Notes: generated from the sequence alone by a model not told the origin. A DNA stretch of 64,000 nt from Pollenia angustigena (GCA_930367215.1 OV884059.1:238203803-238267802), one strand, 5' to 3'; positions 21,885 through 33,583 are shown, numbered from the stretch's first letter. Numbers and translations: made by a program.

Positions 21885-24575
21885 TTATCGCAGTATTAAT
21901 CAAACTAAAATGCAAAAAAATATTTATCACTTGTTCTTATATCCCTCCATCATCCCCTCAGTCTTTATATGATACACATGGCGAAGCTATTAAATTTGTT
22001 CTTCGCGATGCTAATCCGGATGACTTAGTTATTGTTCTTGGTGATTTCAATTTACCTTCAATAGCCTGGAAATTCTTACCTGATGATAAATATTTTGTTC
22101 CGTCTAAATCAAATAATAAGTGTGATGAGCTTTTCAATATTTTACATGATATGAGTCTTTTTCAAATTAATGGTATACTTAATAATAATTTTAAATTATT
22201 AGATTTAATATTTGCCAACGAAACTGAGGAGTGTTACATAAACCGAACAAACCCAATTTCTACTCCTGAAGACCGATATCATCCTACCATTGAAATTAAT
22301 ATATCCGTTCCATCTGGACTTGTTAATAAATCTCATAAAAATAATGATAAATGTTATTGTTTTACGCAATCAAACTACTTAATGTTAAATGAACTTCTAA
22401 ATAGTACGAACTGGGATAACATATTAACTTGTCCCTCAAACACAACTGCTGCTATTGATCATATGACTGATGCCTTCTACAACACGATGTATTCAATTAT
22501 GGACTTATGTATTCCGAAACGAATTACCAAAGTACTATCCGGGCCTCCTTGGAACAACAAGCAACTGGCTAAAGTTAAAAACAAAAAAAATAAAGATTTC
22601 AAAAAGTACAAACAATCTGGTTCTCTTCTTGATCATAGGAAATACTGTATTAGTCGCGCTGAATATATTACTCTGAATAAATCATGTTACTCAAATTATT
22701 TAATCAAAATGAAAAATAGCTTTAAACATAATCCAACATCATTTTACAAATTTGTTAACTCTAAGAGGAAAACAACTGGCTTTCCGGCTATAATGAAATT
22801 TCAGCATAATGAATCCAGTGATGATGCTGTTATAAGTAATTTGTTTGCAAACTTTTTCTCAACTACATATTCGGATGCAATTTTTGATGATTCAAACAGT
22901 TATCCATATACACTTACCGCTAATCAAACAATTAATATTCCATTGCTAGATGTTTCTACAGTTGCTCATGGATTAAGAAAGCTTAAATTTTCCTACAAAA
23001 GTGGACCTGATAAAATTCCTAGTTTTATCTTAATTAAATATGCAGACGTTTTAGCTATTCCATTAACACTTATGTTTAATACATCAATAAAATATGGGTA
23101 TTTTCCAAATAAATGGAAAGATTCCTTCATTATTCCGCTATTTAAATCTGGAAACAAGTCCGACATTACAAATTATCGAGGTATTGCCAAATTAAGTATT
23201 ATACCAAAATTTTTTGAAAAACTTATAACGGATCACCTATGTCATCAAGTCAACACTTTAATTTCTCCCTTCCAACACGGTTTTCAAAAAAGATGTTCAA
23301 CTTCAACAAATTTATTACAACTTACTACAATAGTCAATCGCGGGTTTCTTCAAAGAAAACAAACAGATGTAGTTTATACAGACTTCAGCAAAGCTTTTGA
23401 TAAAGTCAATCACAAACTTCTTATAAAGAAATTACACTTGATGGGATTTGCTAATGTTAGCTTAATGTGGATTAACTCATATTTAACAAATAGAAAGCAA
23501 AGCGTACTTTTCAACAATGAATCTTCAAAAAATATAAACGTATCATCCGGGGTACCACAGGGCAGCCACCTTGGACCGCTTTTATTTTCCTTGTTTATAA
23601 ACGATTTACCACAAGTTATTCAGTTTTCAAGTATTTTAATGTATGCTGATGATGTGAAAATTTTCTTGAGTATTAGTGAATACTCCAACCATGTTTTACT
23701 TCAAAATGACTTGGATTCGTTTTACAAATGGTGTAATTCAAATTTAATGGAGCTGAATCTAAAAAAGTGCAAATATATGCGTTTTGTCCGAAAGCGACCG
23801 ATATCTGTAAATTATATGCTGGGCAATTATCAACTAGAAAAAGTGGATAGCTTTTTAGATCTTGGTGTTTTATTGGATCCTAAATTAAGTTTCATTAATC
23901 ATATAACAATTATGGTAAACAAAGCCAGAGGAGTACTTGGTTTTATAAAACGGTGGGCTAAAGAGTTCAATGACCCTTATGTAACTAAAACCTTATACAC
24001 ATCACTTGTGAGACCTATTTTGGAGTATGCTTCCATAATTTGGGACCCTATGTACCAAACTTATATCGACAGGATAGAATCTGTTCAAAAGCAATTCCTG
24101 TTGTTCTGTCTTCGAAGTTTAAATTTCAACCCATTAAGTCTTCCATCATATACCAGCAGGCTCGCCCTTGTTAAGCTGCCAACCTTAAAAAGCCGACGAT
24201 CTATGTTAAATGTCTCGTTTCTATTGAATATTATTAACGGTGATGTTTGTTCTGGTTTTCTGATCAACAATATTTCGTTCAACATTCCTCAACGACCAAC
24301 ACGTTACTTCTCACCATTATCCGTTCAGTTTTTTAGAGCTAATTATGCAAACGCTGACCCTATCAGGAGAATGTGTATTCAATTTAATGAACTGTTTAGA
24401 TTTATAGATTTTTCTTGTAATACTAATATAACTAAAAGTAAAATAATATTTTTTTTAAATTTATAATTAATTATTTTATGTGAGTTATTAACATTTGTGT
24501 TGTATAAATAGTCTGTAAGGATTAATTCCATAGACGAATAAATTAAATAAATAAAAAAAAATAAATAAATAAAAA
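21885..24575 (+). mobile_element. Non-LTR retrotransposon inserted in CACACAG copy 2
   Basis: Comparison with copy 1 places the insertion after CATATTTTA (about 21884). The LINE ends in an AATAAATAAATAAAA-type tail at about 24540-24575, after which the host element resumes. The tail of TAAA repeats rather than pure poly-A is seen in several LINE clades (for example I and CR1). Confidence 0.8.
21940..24466 (+). CDS. LINE endonuclease (C-terminal part) plus reverse transcriptase, open frame
   Basis: The frame is open from about 21940, without an upstream ATG, to the stop at 24464-24466; the first ATG is at 22151. The start is therefore a 5' truncation, not a true start. Upstream residues LVIVLGDFNLPSIAW are the AP-endonuclease catalytic box (GDFN). 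From the ATG at 22151: palm motif YTDFSKAFDKVNHKLL near residue 410, SGVPQGSHLGPLLFSLFIND near 466 and the active site LMYADDVKIF near 497. A thumb and a long C-terminal domain follow (LVRPILEYASIIWDP near 620). No zinc knuckle is seen at the C-terminus. It most resembles Jockey/CR1-type insect LINEs. No frame break is visible, but without the N-terminus of the endonuclease the copy is non-autonomous. Confidence 0.88.
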
Positions 24576-24859
24576 AAGTTATATACTTATATGTATGCAT
24601 GCTAATTTTACAAGATAAACTTTTGGTTTTAATATAATAACAGGTTTTTATGGATTCAATATTGAACAATGTTATTTTAACAGCGAATAATATTAAATAA
24701 AAGTGATTTAAGGTTATTTTATTATTTTTCATTTAAAATTAATATGAAATAATGATAAATTTAAATAAAGGGCATACTTTTGCAGAAATTTACCATGATT
24801 CTCAATCAAAATTTCGCCATGTTATTTTAACATTGGTATGGTTTCTGTGTGTACAAAGT

Positions 24860-26338
24860 TGTATAAGAAATTCAAAAACACAATAAGAAATACAAGACAG
24901 AATTAGCATTTTCATGTACGAAATTTTACGATTTTGCTGCCCTGGAACGGCCGAATTTATGTCTCTTTAAGGGCATAACACTTCCTTGAATAAATTTCAA
25001 GCAATTTATTATACCGCACAAAAAGTGGCTTGTTAGCAACACAAGCACTTTGTTATCTTCATTAAACAACAACTGTGGTAAATGCAAGACTAAGAAAATA
25101 CCAACAAATTTTAATTAAAGAAAATAAAGAATATACTTTTAACACAATTTGTACTTTAAAAACGAAATTGTATAGAAGAAGCAGCAAAATTAAATTGTTT
25201 AATTTCAAAATGCAAGCTCTAAATTGAATTTAAGTTTAACTTTTCAATTATTTATATATATTTTTATATTTGGTTTAACCACTGTGGTAGCTTTAACAAT
25301 CCTTTAAATCTGGATACGTTTACCATTTATTGCGACCAAAAAGGTTCATCCAACACATTAATAACGTTGAGAATTCGTCTGCAAATGTATGTCCTCAATT
25401 TGAGTCTATTTAAATCACATTGAATCAATATTCAAAGTTCTGTGCAAATGCGGAAAATAGAACATTAGTTTTTTTTTTAATAAAAGATTTTTTATTTCGG
25501 CATACATATTTTTACCATTTTTGTTCTTTCTCTGACAAAAAGTAACACTAAAATTGTCGAAATCTGTTTATATTTATTACACTGGCTACCATTTGTATTC
25601 CAATGTAACTTTCAGCAAAAAACATAGCAAAAATCATCTGTCAGATATTATCAGTTGTTTGCGTCAGACTTAAAGTTAGCAAACAATCAAATGTCATCTG
25701 TCAAGTTAAAGTATTGTAGTAAAACATTTTTAGTATTTTTTTAGTACATCAACAGAGCAAATAAAAATAAAAATTTAATAAAATATTTAAATACGTAAAT
25801 AATAATAGTTCTGCCAACGTTATTTTCATAAAGTTCCTTTTTATTTTTACTTTCCTCCAAATGTTCTTCTTAAATGAATTTATGTACATTTATTATTTTA
25901 TAAGCTTTTTATTTATTCTAGATTTTTGCATAAAACCATTAACAATTTTTTCGTCCCACTGGTCCAGTAGGGGAAGAATTATTTTATGTGACTCTTTAAA
26001 TAATAAAGAAATATTGCAAGTACAACTATTGTTCATAAAAAGAAAAACAAATAAGAATAAAAAGAATTGATTCAATACGTAAATATTGAACTCCGTATTA
26101 AACAATGACTTCAATCTTATTAACATAAGCGGAGAAAGTTAGCTGAAAGGAACTTTCTGCATAAGCAAACATTAAAACGGAAAAGGAAATGACATTTGAG
26201 GAAACAAAAGCGACAAGTTTAAAAATACAAACGCAGTCATCATTTTATCAACAATGTAACGATGTGTTAAGGTTTTCCTTCCTTTTAATTTTATAAACAC
26301 AGACAATATGGAAAATAAATGCTTAGCAAATGAGATGA
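24860..26338. other. No gene seen; AT-rich spacer
   Basis: No reading frame with recognisable motifs, no paired ends and no second copy of any part within the window. Short A- and T-rich runs only. Confidence 0.5.
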
Positions 26339-26346
26339 ATTGACAG

Positions 26347-27327
26347 CAGGGTTTAAAAGCATCCATCAGCTGAATGCTTTTTATTTTTGCTTTTGCCACT
26401 GCTATTGAAATTTGTAATTTTTTTTCCAACAGCCAATGTTTTGTTTTTCGTTTGTGCAAAAAAGCAAATCTCCTATTTTGTATATTTTTATTTTCTGACA
26501 ACTGCTTTTTTACCAGCCAGCGACAAAAATGGACAACCACATAAAAAGCAAAAGCTAAAAAAAATTATTTCGCCTTTTGCTTTTTTACTTTTTCCTGAAA
26601 GAAGAGCTAGTTAAAAAAGACAAACCAAAAAAAAATCTAAAATTCAAAGAACAAAAATTCTTCTCTGGCTGGTAATAACAAAAAGCCGATTCAATAAAAT
26701 GAAAAGCAGCGGAAGTGTGTGCTAAAAGCAGTCTGAGCAGAGCTATTAGCTCTGCAAAAAGGCAGATTACAACGAAAAAATACTGATCAGTGTACAAGCA
26801 ACATGGTTTTTTTATGATGATGAGGAAAAATAAATTTTTGCCTTTCTTCAGTAATGTTGTAGTAATGTTGTTGTTGCTCGCCAAACAAATAAAAAATTCT
26901 TGTTGTGTTTGTTTTGCATGAAAAATATCACTTGTCGTCGTCGAGTATTTTTTTTCGCAATCATGTGCCTTTGCAACCTTTTTTGCTGCTTTTATCTCCT
27001 ATTTTGCGGCTATTAGCATGCATTGGTTTTTGATTTGGCGGCTGTTTGACAGAAGCTGTTTGTTTCATTCTTTTTCCTACCTATTTTTTCCTACAACATA
27101 AAAGTAATTGCCGTTGCTTTTTGAGTTCCATCAAATTGTTAAAAAAGCAAAAGCTGAAAAAAGCCAATGCCAATTATTTTGTGTGTTTATTTTGCTGCTG
27201 CTTTTGAAAAGTGTGGGCTTTTTTAGCAGTGGAACTTGTCGGCTTTTTAATTTTGATTTTTTTTTTAATAGGAAAAAGTCAAAATTTGGCTGCTTTTGCT
27301 AATATGGCGATAGCATTTTAAACCCTG
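26347..27327. mobile_element. hAT-like non-autonomous element with 8-bp target duplication
   Basis: The ends are CAGGGTTTAAAAGCAT at 26347 and its near-complement ATAGCATTTTAAACCCTG ending at 27327. They are flanked by the perfect 8-bp duplication ATTGACAG (26339-26346 and 27328-27335). CAGGGTT-type TIRs with 8-bp duplications are the signature of hAT transposons. The 981-bp interior is rich in AAAGCAAAAGCT/AGCTTTTGCTTTT words in both orientations and encodes no transposase; the short frames in it (up to 122 codons) are low-complexity artefacts. Confidence 0.88.
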
Positions 27328-27335
27328 ATTGACAG

Positions 27336-28899
27336 ACGATTCATTTTTTATACACTTTGTGACATATTCAAAACATGCCTTTACTTTGGATACAATTTCT
27401 CAGTAGAAAGTTGAAAGGGTTTTATATAATAAATAATAAATAAAATAATAAATATTTTATGGAGTTATGTACTTCACAAGCTTTGTTTTCATACCTACAA
27501 TATGCTAAGGAGATTATTATACATTGTACCGATGTTTGTGAAATAAAACAAGTAAAAGTGCTACGCATTTATATATACTCTTTCCACATGTGTTGAAGGC
27601 TATACAAATATTGGCTCTAGAGCCAGTATACAGATTGAATCAAAATCTATTGATGTACCATCTGGCTAAATGTCTGTTCATAGGAACAAATTAAGTTATT
27701 TTTGTTTTAAATAAATACATACATGTAAAGGTCCATTATTTCTTCCAGAAAACAGTATTTGTGCCCATAAATATTGGCAGCAATATCAAAAATAAACCTC
27801 TTTTATCACGAAAAACTTTTTTTCTTAAGTCGTTTTGAATTTAACGAGTTTTCAACAGACCGACGAGAATTCTGTACTGAAGAACACAGATAATTGTTTT
27901 ATGGGGTCTAAGATAAAAATATTATTGGTGTTTCACACAGCAAGAAAACTAAGTATGCCCACTTTTACCAGTCATGGTATGGAGATTATAAAAGCCATAA
28001 GCAATATGAACAACTCGTTTAATTAAATTATTCACTAAATTTTTAGAACAGATAAAAAGGAATAAATGTATGAACATACGAAACCATATAAATGAGGTTT
28101 CTAGAAATTTTAAACAACGAACCATAACAAATAATGACATTATTGGGTAACCAACTTAAAATCCATTTGCAGCAAAGAGAAATGAACACAGATACCCAAA
28201 TGCCAGTAGAAAAATAAAAAGCATTTCGAGGGTTATTTTTCAAATAGTGCTATCAGCAAAATCACAATTTTACAGGAGAGTGAAAAAACTGATCTTTTCG
28301 ATAACTCTAAGAGTATTAACTTAACTTAATTTTACAATGTTATTAAAAAACAACGTCTTAATCAAACATATGTTAACTTTTTTCTTAATTCCAGAAATTC
28401 GCGCTTATACGTCTGATAGCACAATTTACAAATTAAAATTTTATCGATTTGAACATTTAAATAAGCAGATAGCACTATTTGAATAAAAATAAAAATGAGC
28501 TGTAATGAAAACTATTTGAGATTTAAGTTAAAGTTACACGAATTTTTATTAAAATAATAAGTTAAATTTAAAGATACGCGTAATCGTGTTAACAGAACTC
28601 GAAATCAAGTTAAAATTTTACACTTACGTTTATTGAAAAGCAATAAATAATTAAACTTTATCCACATATTGTAAATTATCATAAAAATAATGATATTCTT
28701 GCGAAATAGCAGACTTCAATGCTTCGGAAATGCAACCGTTTGCTTAGTTGAAAAGAACGTGGGCCAGATTGTAAGGGATTCGCTTCTATTTATATGTTCG
28801 CTGCACAGTGTGGGAAATTTGAAAAAAAAATCGAAATAATTCTATAACAGTTGGTCCGATTGGAATGCAGTTTGAGGTTACAATTAAAAAGTTTTAGTC
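27336..28899. other. No gene seen; contains a GATAGCACTATTTGAA repeat fragment
   Basis: At 28232-28262 the complement reads GATAGCACTATTTGAAAAAT, which recurs at 35157-35178 on the plus strand with shared flanks (AACC.TCGA). Related words are at 28467 and 35028. Otherwise no frame or fold of note. Confidence 0.5.
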
Positions 28900-28912
28900 A
28901 AGTTTAAGTCGT

Positions 28913-29632
28913 CCACACATGAGTCAATACCCTTAATCACTACCTGTAGACCTTTACTGCTTTTCAGTTGGTAGGTATAAAAGTTTTTTTTAAGCGTTTC
29001 AAAGTTGTTTACTATTTTGCGAAAATCATTCTCATTATTGACTTGTATTTTTGTCTCGTTTATACTTCCACGCTTTATAGCCGCTACGTAAAACGAATTT
29101 TCACCTATCACCGATATCAAACTCTTTATGAGCTCATTTGAATTTTGCTCCCTTAGATATATCGGGGGAGGCTTGGATGGTTTAATGACGTTTGGTGCTT
29201 CAGAGGATTCATCCTCCAGAATTGCAAAACGATTTTGAGTATTTATTTTATCAAAAGATGGTACTTTTGAGGCCGAAGCAACTGCTGCAGAGGCTTTTGA
29301 CAACTTTTTACAGGGGGGTTTTCCATTGCATTTGTGTTTGAGTTCATGGTATCATTTCCCACTAAATTTGTTTTTGACGTCACGGCAATACTTGCTGGCC
29401 TGGCAACACTTGTCACCAAATCTTGTTGTAGTTTTTTTAATGAGTCACTATCCACCGTTTGTGTAAATACCGAGGGTAAGAGGGAACGTGTTCGAGTAAT
29501 TGGCTTAGCCGTTAGGTAGTTAATATTGTTTTGTTTTGTTTTATTTATTTCTGCATTATTTTCATTTGCATTTACTAAAACGTAAACGTTTCTTTCATTT
29601 TGTCTTAGTGTTGTTTCACTGTTTGTACTCAT
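28913..29632 (-). pseudogene. Jockey gag (ORF1), N-terminal half, inverted and frameshifted
   Basis: The minus-strand frame begins MSTNSETTLRQNERN at 29632 and runs to about 29243. An overlapping frame then carries on from about 29303 (SKASAAVASASKVPSF) down to 28913, including NRFAILEDESSEAP and an RRM-like segment ending GLQVVIKGIDSCV. The frame change lies near a run of six G at 29313-29318, so a homopolymer indel is the likely cause. The remaining half of gag is on the opposite strand at 30008-30745. In Jockey elements ORF1 encodes a nucleic-acid-binding protein. About 375 bases upstream of the start codon (29633-30007) would be its 5' UTR. Confidence 0.85.
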
Positions 29633-30007
29633 GCAAAGAGTTGTTTTTGTTTTTCACCGTTTTGCTTTGCTTTAATATTTTTATTATTTATTGTATTTTA
29701 CAACAACAAAAGAAAAAACCAGAATTTAAATGTTTTGTTCAGAATATGTATACATATATATATATACACATGTATGAACATTCATACGTACATACATATA
29801 TATTTTTACTGTTTTATTTTATTTAATTTTATCGTTTTAAATTGTTCACTATTATGTTAAGTAATTTAAATAACAAAATATATTATTTTTTTTTAAGCGT
29901 CCATTCGCTGCTTATATTTATGTATTACAAAATCAAGTGTGATTAATTAATAGTTCAAATCGTATGCGGGGCTAAAAATACACGTCTGTATCACAACAAA
30001 GCACAAA

Positions 30008-30745
30008 CCGAACGAAGAGGTTAAAACATTCCTAGAAGAAAAAGGCTTCAAGGTAAAACATGTTGTAAATATTAAAAATAGAGAAAAAATTCCCCAACCA
30101 CTTTTTCGAGTGGAGTTTGAACCCGGCGACGTAAAACTTAAAAAAAACGAAACACATCCTATTTACAATTTAAAATATATTCTCTACAGAAGAATAACTA
30201 TAGAAGAGCCGCACAAAAAAAATGGACCTGTTCAGTGCTTAAACTGCCAAGAATTTGGCCATACCAAGGCATACTGCTACTTACCCCCTGTCTGCGTAGT
30301 ATGTGGTGAACTACACGGTACAGTTTCTTGCGATAAGTCTAAAACCGACCCCAACGTAAAAAAATGTAGCAACTGTGGCGGTAATCACACTGCAAATTAT
30401 AGAGGATGCCCAGTATATAATATTGTCAAGCAGACGGTTGGACCGAAAACAAATACCCCTCAAATGCAGGTTGCAAATCAGGTAAACACAAATGCAATTC
30501 AAGCCCCCCAGCCTAGTAATAACAGAACCTCTTACGCTAACGTCCTAAAATCAAACCATCAGCCAATGCAAGGTGCCTCGCCAACTAATGATGAAACTCC
30601 GGTTTCTAATTTAAGTCGTTTAGAAAAAACCATGGAAACATTAGTGCAAACAGTAAATAATTTTACGAACACAATGGGTAATATGATGCAGGAAATGCTT
30701 AGAATGCAATCGATGTTATTGCAAGCTGTACTTAACAAACCATGA
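30008..30745 (+). pseudogene. Jockey gag (ORF1), C-terminal half with CCHC zinc knuckles
   Basis: The frame runs from about 30008 (PNEEVKTFLEEKGF) to the stop at 30743-30745; the first ATG is at 30110. After the end of an RRM-like region come three CCHC-type knuckles: CLNCQEFGHTKAYC, CVVCGELHGTVSC and CSNCGGNHTANYRGC. A Gln/Asn-rich tail and a final coiled-coil-prone segment (SRLEKTMETLVQTVNNF) follow. The knuckle arrangement is typical of Jockey ORF1. The stop overlaps the pol start as ATGA (30742-30745), the usual arrangement for coupled translation. Its own N-terminal half has been inverted away. Confidence 0.88.
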
Positions 30746-33408
30746 ACTGTTTAAAAATTTGTTTTTGGAACGCAAACGGCATCCGCCAACATAAAAATGA
30801 ATTAGAATACTTTCTTAAAAATAAACAAATTGATGTCATGATGATTTCTGAAACTCATTTGACCTCAAGAAATACGTTTAAAATCAATGGTTATATACTA
30901 TATGATACCAAGGACCCTCGAGATAGAGCTTGTGGAGGTTCTGACATCTTAATAAAAACTCGAGTCAAACACTACATTATGTGTGATCACCGTGAAGACT
31001 ATCTGCAAGCAACGACTATTTGTGTTGAGGAGCTAAATCGAAACATAGTAATTTCTTCTTTATACTCTCCACCTAGATTATCCATATCAGAAGGCCAATA
31101 TTATAAATATTATAAATCATTAGGACCCTGTTTTCTGGCCGCTGGCGATTATAACGCTAAACATACCTTCTGGGGGTCACGACTTATAACACCAAAAGGT
31201 CGTGTTTTGTTTAACACAATCTCTAAAATGGGTTTAAATGTGGTCGCGAGCGGGCAACCAACATATTGGCCTACTGATCAGCAAAAAATTCCAGATGTTA
31301 TCGACTTTGGCGTGGTTAAAAACATCCCCGCAGAAACGATTCATGTTGAAGCTTCCCTAGAATTATCATCCGACCACACACCTACAATTGTTACTATATC
31401 GAACCGAAATAGAATTGTATTTCCGTCAGGTTACTTAGCGACGCCAGCCACACAAATAAATTGGTTAAAATATAAAAAATTTCTCAGTGCCCATTGCACA
31501 GAAAATATTCCGCTGAGTACACCGGAGAATGTGGATCTCTCTCTTGTTAACTTTGACAGTTATCTTAAACTAGCTGTTCAACACTCCAGCGTTACCCCCA
31601 AAAAAATTAATAAAATATGTTCTTCAGATGTCGAGCGGCTCTTGACTGAAAAAAGGAGAGTTCGAAGAGAGTGGCAACTTTACAGATCCCCGCAACTTAA
31701 GATTTTATTAAAAGAATGCACAAAAAGGCTAAGAAAGTTGCCACAGAATCAGAAAACGGCTTCTCTAGAAAAATATCTTAAGGAACTTGATGCAACTCCA
31801 CAATCTGACTACTCATTATGGCGTGCAGCTAGAAATCTAAAAAGGCCAGTTATATCTAAGCCACCATTAAGAAACTTGAATGGTAGTTGGGCAAGAAATG
31901 ATAATGAAAAAGGAAACCTGTTTGTAAATCATTTGAAAAACGTATTTACACCAAATATATCTCACAATATTGCGGTCGAGTTACCACCTGTTGATGCTAG
32001 AGCAGCTATTCCCCTCAGATTTGAGATAAGAGAAATCGAAAAGGCTATTTGTGACTTAAACACTAAGAAGGCACCTGGTATTGATAAAATCAGAAATAAA
32101 ATGCTTTTGGAGCTACCTCGCATAGCAAAGAAAATTATTCTTTTTATTTTTAATGCTATTTTACGCCTTGAATACTATCCTGTAAAATGGAAGGTTTCCT
32201 TAGTTACCATGATACCAAAGCCAGGTAAAGATCATACAAAAGTTGAATCTTATAGACCTATTAGCTTATTATCAAATATGTCAAAGCTGTTTGAGAAATT
32301 ATTAGTTTCAAAATTAACACCAATTCTAAGTGAAAATAGATGTATTCAAAACCATCAGTTCGGATTTAGAAGAAAACACAGCACAATCGAGCAGACTCAT
32401 CGAATAGTAAATGTCATAAGAAAAGCATTTGAAGAAAAGAAATATTGCTCAGCACTCTTCATCGATGTTTCGCAAGCTTTTGACAAAGTCTGGCATGAAG
32501 GCTTATTACACAAATTGAAGCAAAATTTACCAGCAAACACACACAAGCTGCTAGAAAGCTACTTAGTCGGTCGTCAATTTATTATAAAAGAAGGAAATTT
32601 CTTAAGTTCACCTCAGCCCATTGCCGCTGGAGTCCCACAAGGCAGCATCCTGGGCCCCCTATTATACTTAATTTATACTTCGGACATGCCAACAAGCAAC
32701 TACACACAAACTTCAACATTTGCAGACGATACAGCTTTTCTAAGCGTCCACGAAAATCGTTATGAAGCATCGCGTTACTTACAGCATCATATATTTCAAC
32801 TAGAAATATGGTTAAGACAATGGAGGATAATGGTCAATGAGCAAAAATGTGTACATATAACATTCACTTTGCGCCGGGAATCTTTCCCCCCTATTACAAT
32901 CAATAATCAAATAATTCCTCAACATTCGCATGTTAAATATCTCGGTATACATCTGGATCGGCGATTAACGTGGAAATGCCATATAGAGGCAAAATTAACT
33001 CAAATGAAACTAAAAGCCATTCAAATTCATTGGCTTATTGGAAGAAATTCTGTCCTTAGTCTCGATTGCAAGCTTCTACTTTACAACTCTATCTTAAAGC
33101 CTATCTGGTGCTACGGTATTCAACTATGGGGCACTGCCTCGGCCTCTAATATCGACAAAATTCAAAGGCGCCAAAATAAACTTCTTCGAATAATCACAGC
33201 CGCTCCCTGGTATGTTAAAAACTCAAACATTCATAAGGATCTCAATGTGCCATTAGTGAAATCTATGATTACAAAATATGCAATAAAATATTTAAAAAGG
33301 CTTGAACAACACCCAAATCCACTAGCTCGAAATATTTTAAATCATGGCGGCCACACTCGCTTAAGAAGAAGAGACACTGCAGCACTTACCCAATTAGATG
33401 AGCGATAA
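30742..33408 (+). CDS. Jockey pol (ORF2): AP endonuclease and reverse transcriptase, intact frame
   Basis: 888 codons without a break. Residues 1-225 form the AP-like endonuclease: CFWNANGIRQHKNELE, MMISETHL, AAGDYNAKHTFWGSR and the catalytic SSDHTP. The reverse transcriptase follows, with TMIPKPGKDH, ESYRPISLLSNMSKLFEKLL, QFGFRRKHSTIEQTHR, FIDVSQAFDKVWH near residue 572, AAGVPQGSILGPLLYLIYTS near 630, and the active site STFADDTAFL near 659. The C-terminal region has RPI-like YNSILKPIWCYGIQLWGTAS. Length and order fit a full-length Jockey ORF2. Although the frame looks intact, the promoter and gag are inverted, so this copy could not retrotranspose by itself. A decayed relative lies at 49068-51029. 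Confidence 0.95.
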   Translation: MNCLKICFWNANGIRQHKNELEYFLKNKQIDVMMISETHLTSRNTFKINGYILYDTKDPRDRACGGSDILIKTRVKHYIMCDHREDYLQATTICVEELNRNIVISSLYSPPRLSISEGQYYKYYKSLGPCFLAAGDYNAKHTFWGSRLITPKGRVLFNTISKMGLNVVASGQPTYWPTDQQKIPDVIDFGVVKNIPAETIHVEASLELSSDHTPTIVTISNRNRIVFPSGYLATPATQINWLKYKKFLSAHCTENIPLSTPENVDLSLVNFDSYLKLAVQHSSVTPKKINKICSSDVERLLTEKRRVRREWQLYRSPQLKILLKECTKRLRKLPQNQKTASLEKYLKELDATPQSDYSLWRAARNLKRPVISKPPLRNLNGSWARNDNEKGNLFVNHLKNVFTPNISHNIAVELPPVDARAAIPLRFEIREIEKAICDLNTKKAPGIDKIRNKMLLELPRIAKKIILFIFNAILRLEYYPVKWKVSLVTMIPKPGKDHTKVESYRPISLLSNMSKLFEKLLVSKLTPILSENRCIQNHQFGFRRKHSTIEQTHRIVNVIRKAFEEKKYCSALFIDVSQAFDKVWHEGLLHKLKQNLPANTHKLLESYLVGRQFIIKEGNFLSSPQPIAAGVPQGSILGPLLYLIYTSDMPTSNYTQTSTFADDTAFLSVHENRYEASRYLQHHIFQLEIWLRQWRIMVNEQKCVHITFTLRRESFPPITINNQIIPQHSHVKYLGIHLDRRLTWKCHIEAKLTQMKLKAIQIHWLIGRNSVLSLDCKLLLYNSILKPIWCYGIQLWGTASASNIDKIQRRQNKLLRIITAAPWYVKNSNIHKDLNVPLVKSMITKYAIKYLKRLEQHPNPLARNILNHGGHTRLRRRDTAALTQLDER

Positions 33409-33583
33409 ACACCTATAAAAGTGAACATAACCCGTGATGAAGAAAATTTTGTCTGGCACTGGCAGGAGATAAAATAACGTATTAGGTTAATATTTGATTA
33501 ATTATTGTTAGTTCATATTTAATATATGAAGATTCAATAAAAAATAATGACAAAAAAAAAAAAAAAAAAAAAGTTTAAGTCGT

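Larger units (their letters stand above)
21415..24853 (+). mobile_element. TIR element, CACACAG family, copy 2, split by a LINE
   Basis: The left end CACACAGAAAAAAATCAATG and the right end CATTGGTATGGTTTCTGTGTG are imperfect inverted repeats. Between them, outside the LINE, the sequence matches copy 1 (1-579) in order: GAAAGTTATTTCAAGTTGAA, ACAACATATGCATTTATTTA, CCCGATATGGTTTTCGTCAT, then after the LINE TTTACAAGATAAACTTTTGG and GAATAATATTAAAT. It is the most complete copy here and shows the uninterrupted element is about 0.75 kb. Confidence 0.7.
28913..33570 (+). mobile_element. Jockey-clade LINE with inverted 5' end (twin-priming structure)
   Basis: The 13-bp duplication AAGTTTAAGTCGT flanks the whole unit (28900-28912 and 33571-33583), and the plus strand ends in a poly-A run at 33552-33570. 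The 3' part (30008-33570) is in plus orientation: end of gag, whole pol, 3' UTR with AATAAA at 33536-33541. The 5' part (28913 to about 30007) is inverted: on the minus strand it holds the 5' UTR and the start of gag. Gag leaves off at GIDSCV on the minus strand and resumes at PNEEVKTFLEEKG on the plus strand. The two pieces together account for a near full-length element. Confidence 0.92.

Noticed and set aside
24379..24732. 117-codon minus-strand frame
   Set aside because: Low-complexity Ile/Lys/Tyr-rich translation of the LINE 3' end and AT-rich host repeat.
26172..26884. Open frames of 75-122 codons on both strands
   Set aside because: They lie in low-complexity AAAGC-rich DNA within or beside the hAT-like element and have no recognisable domain.
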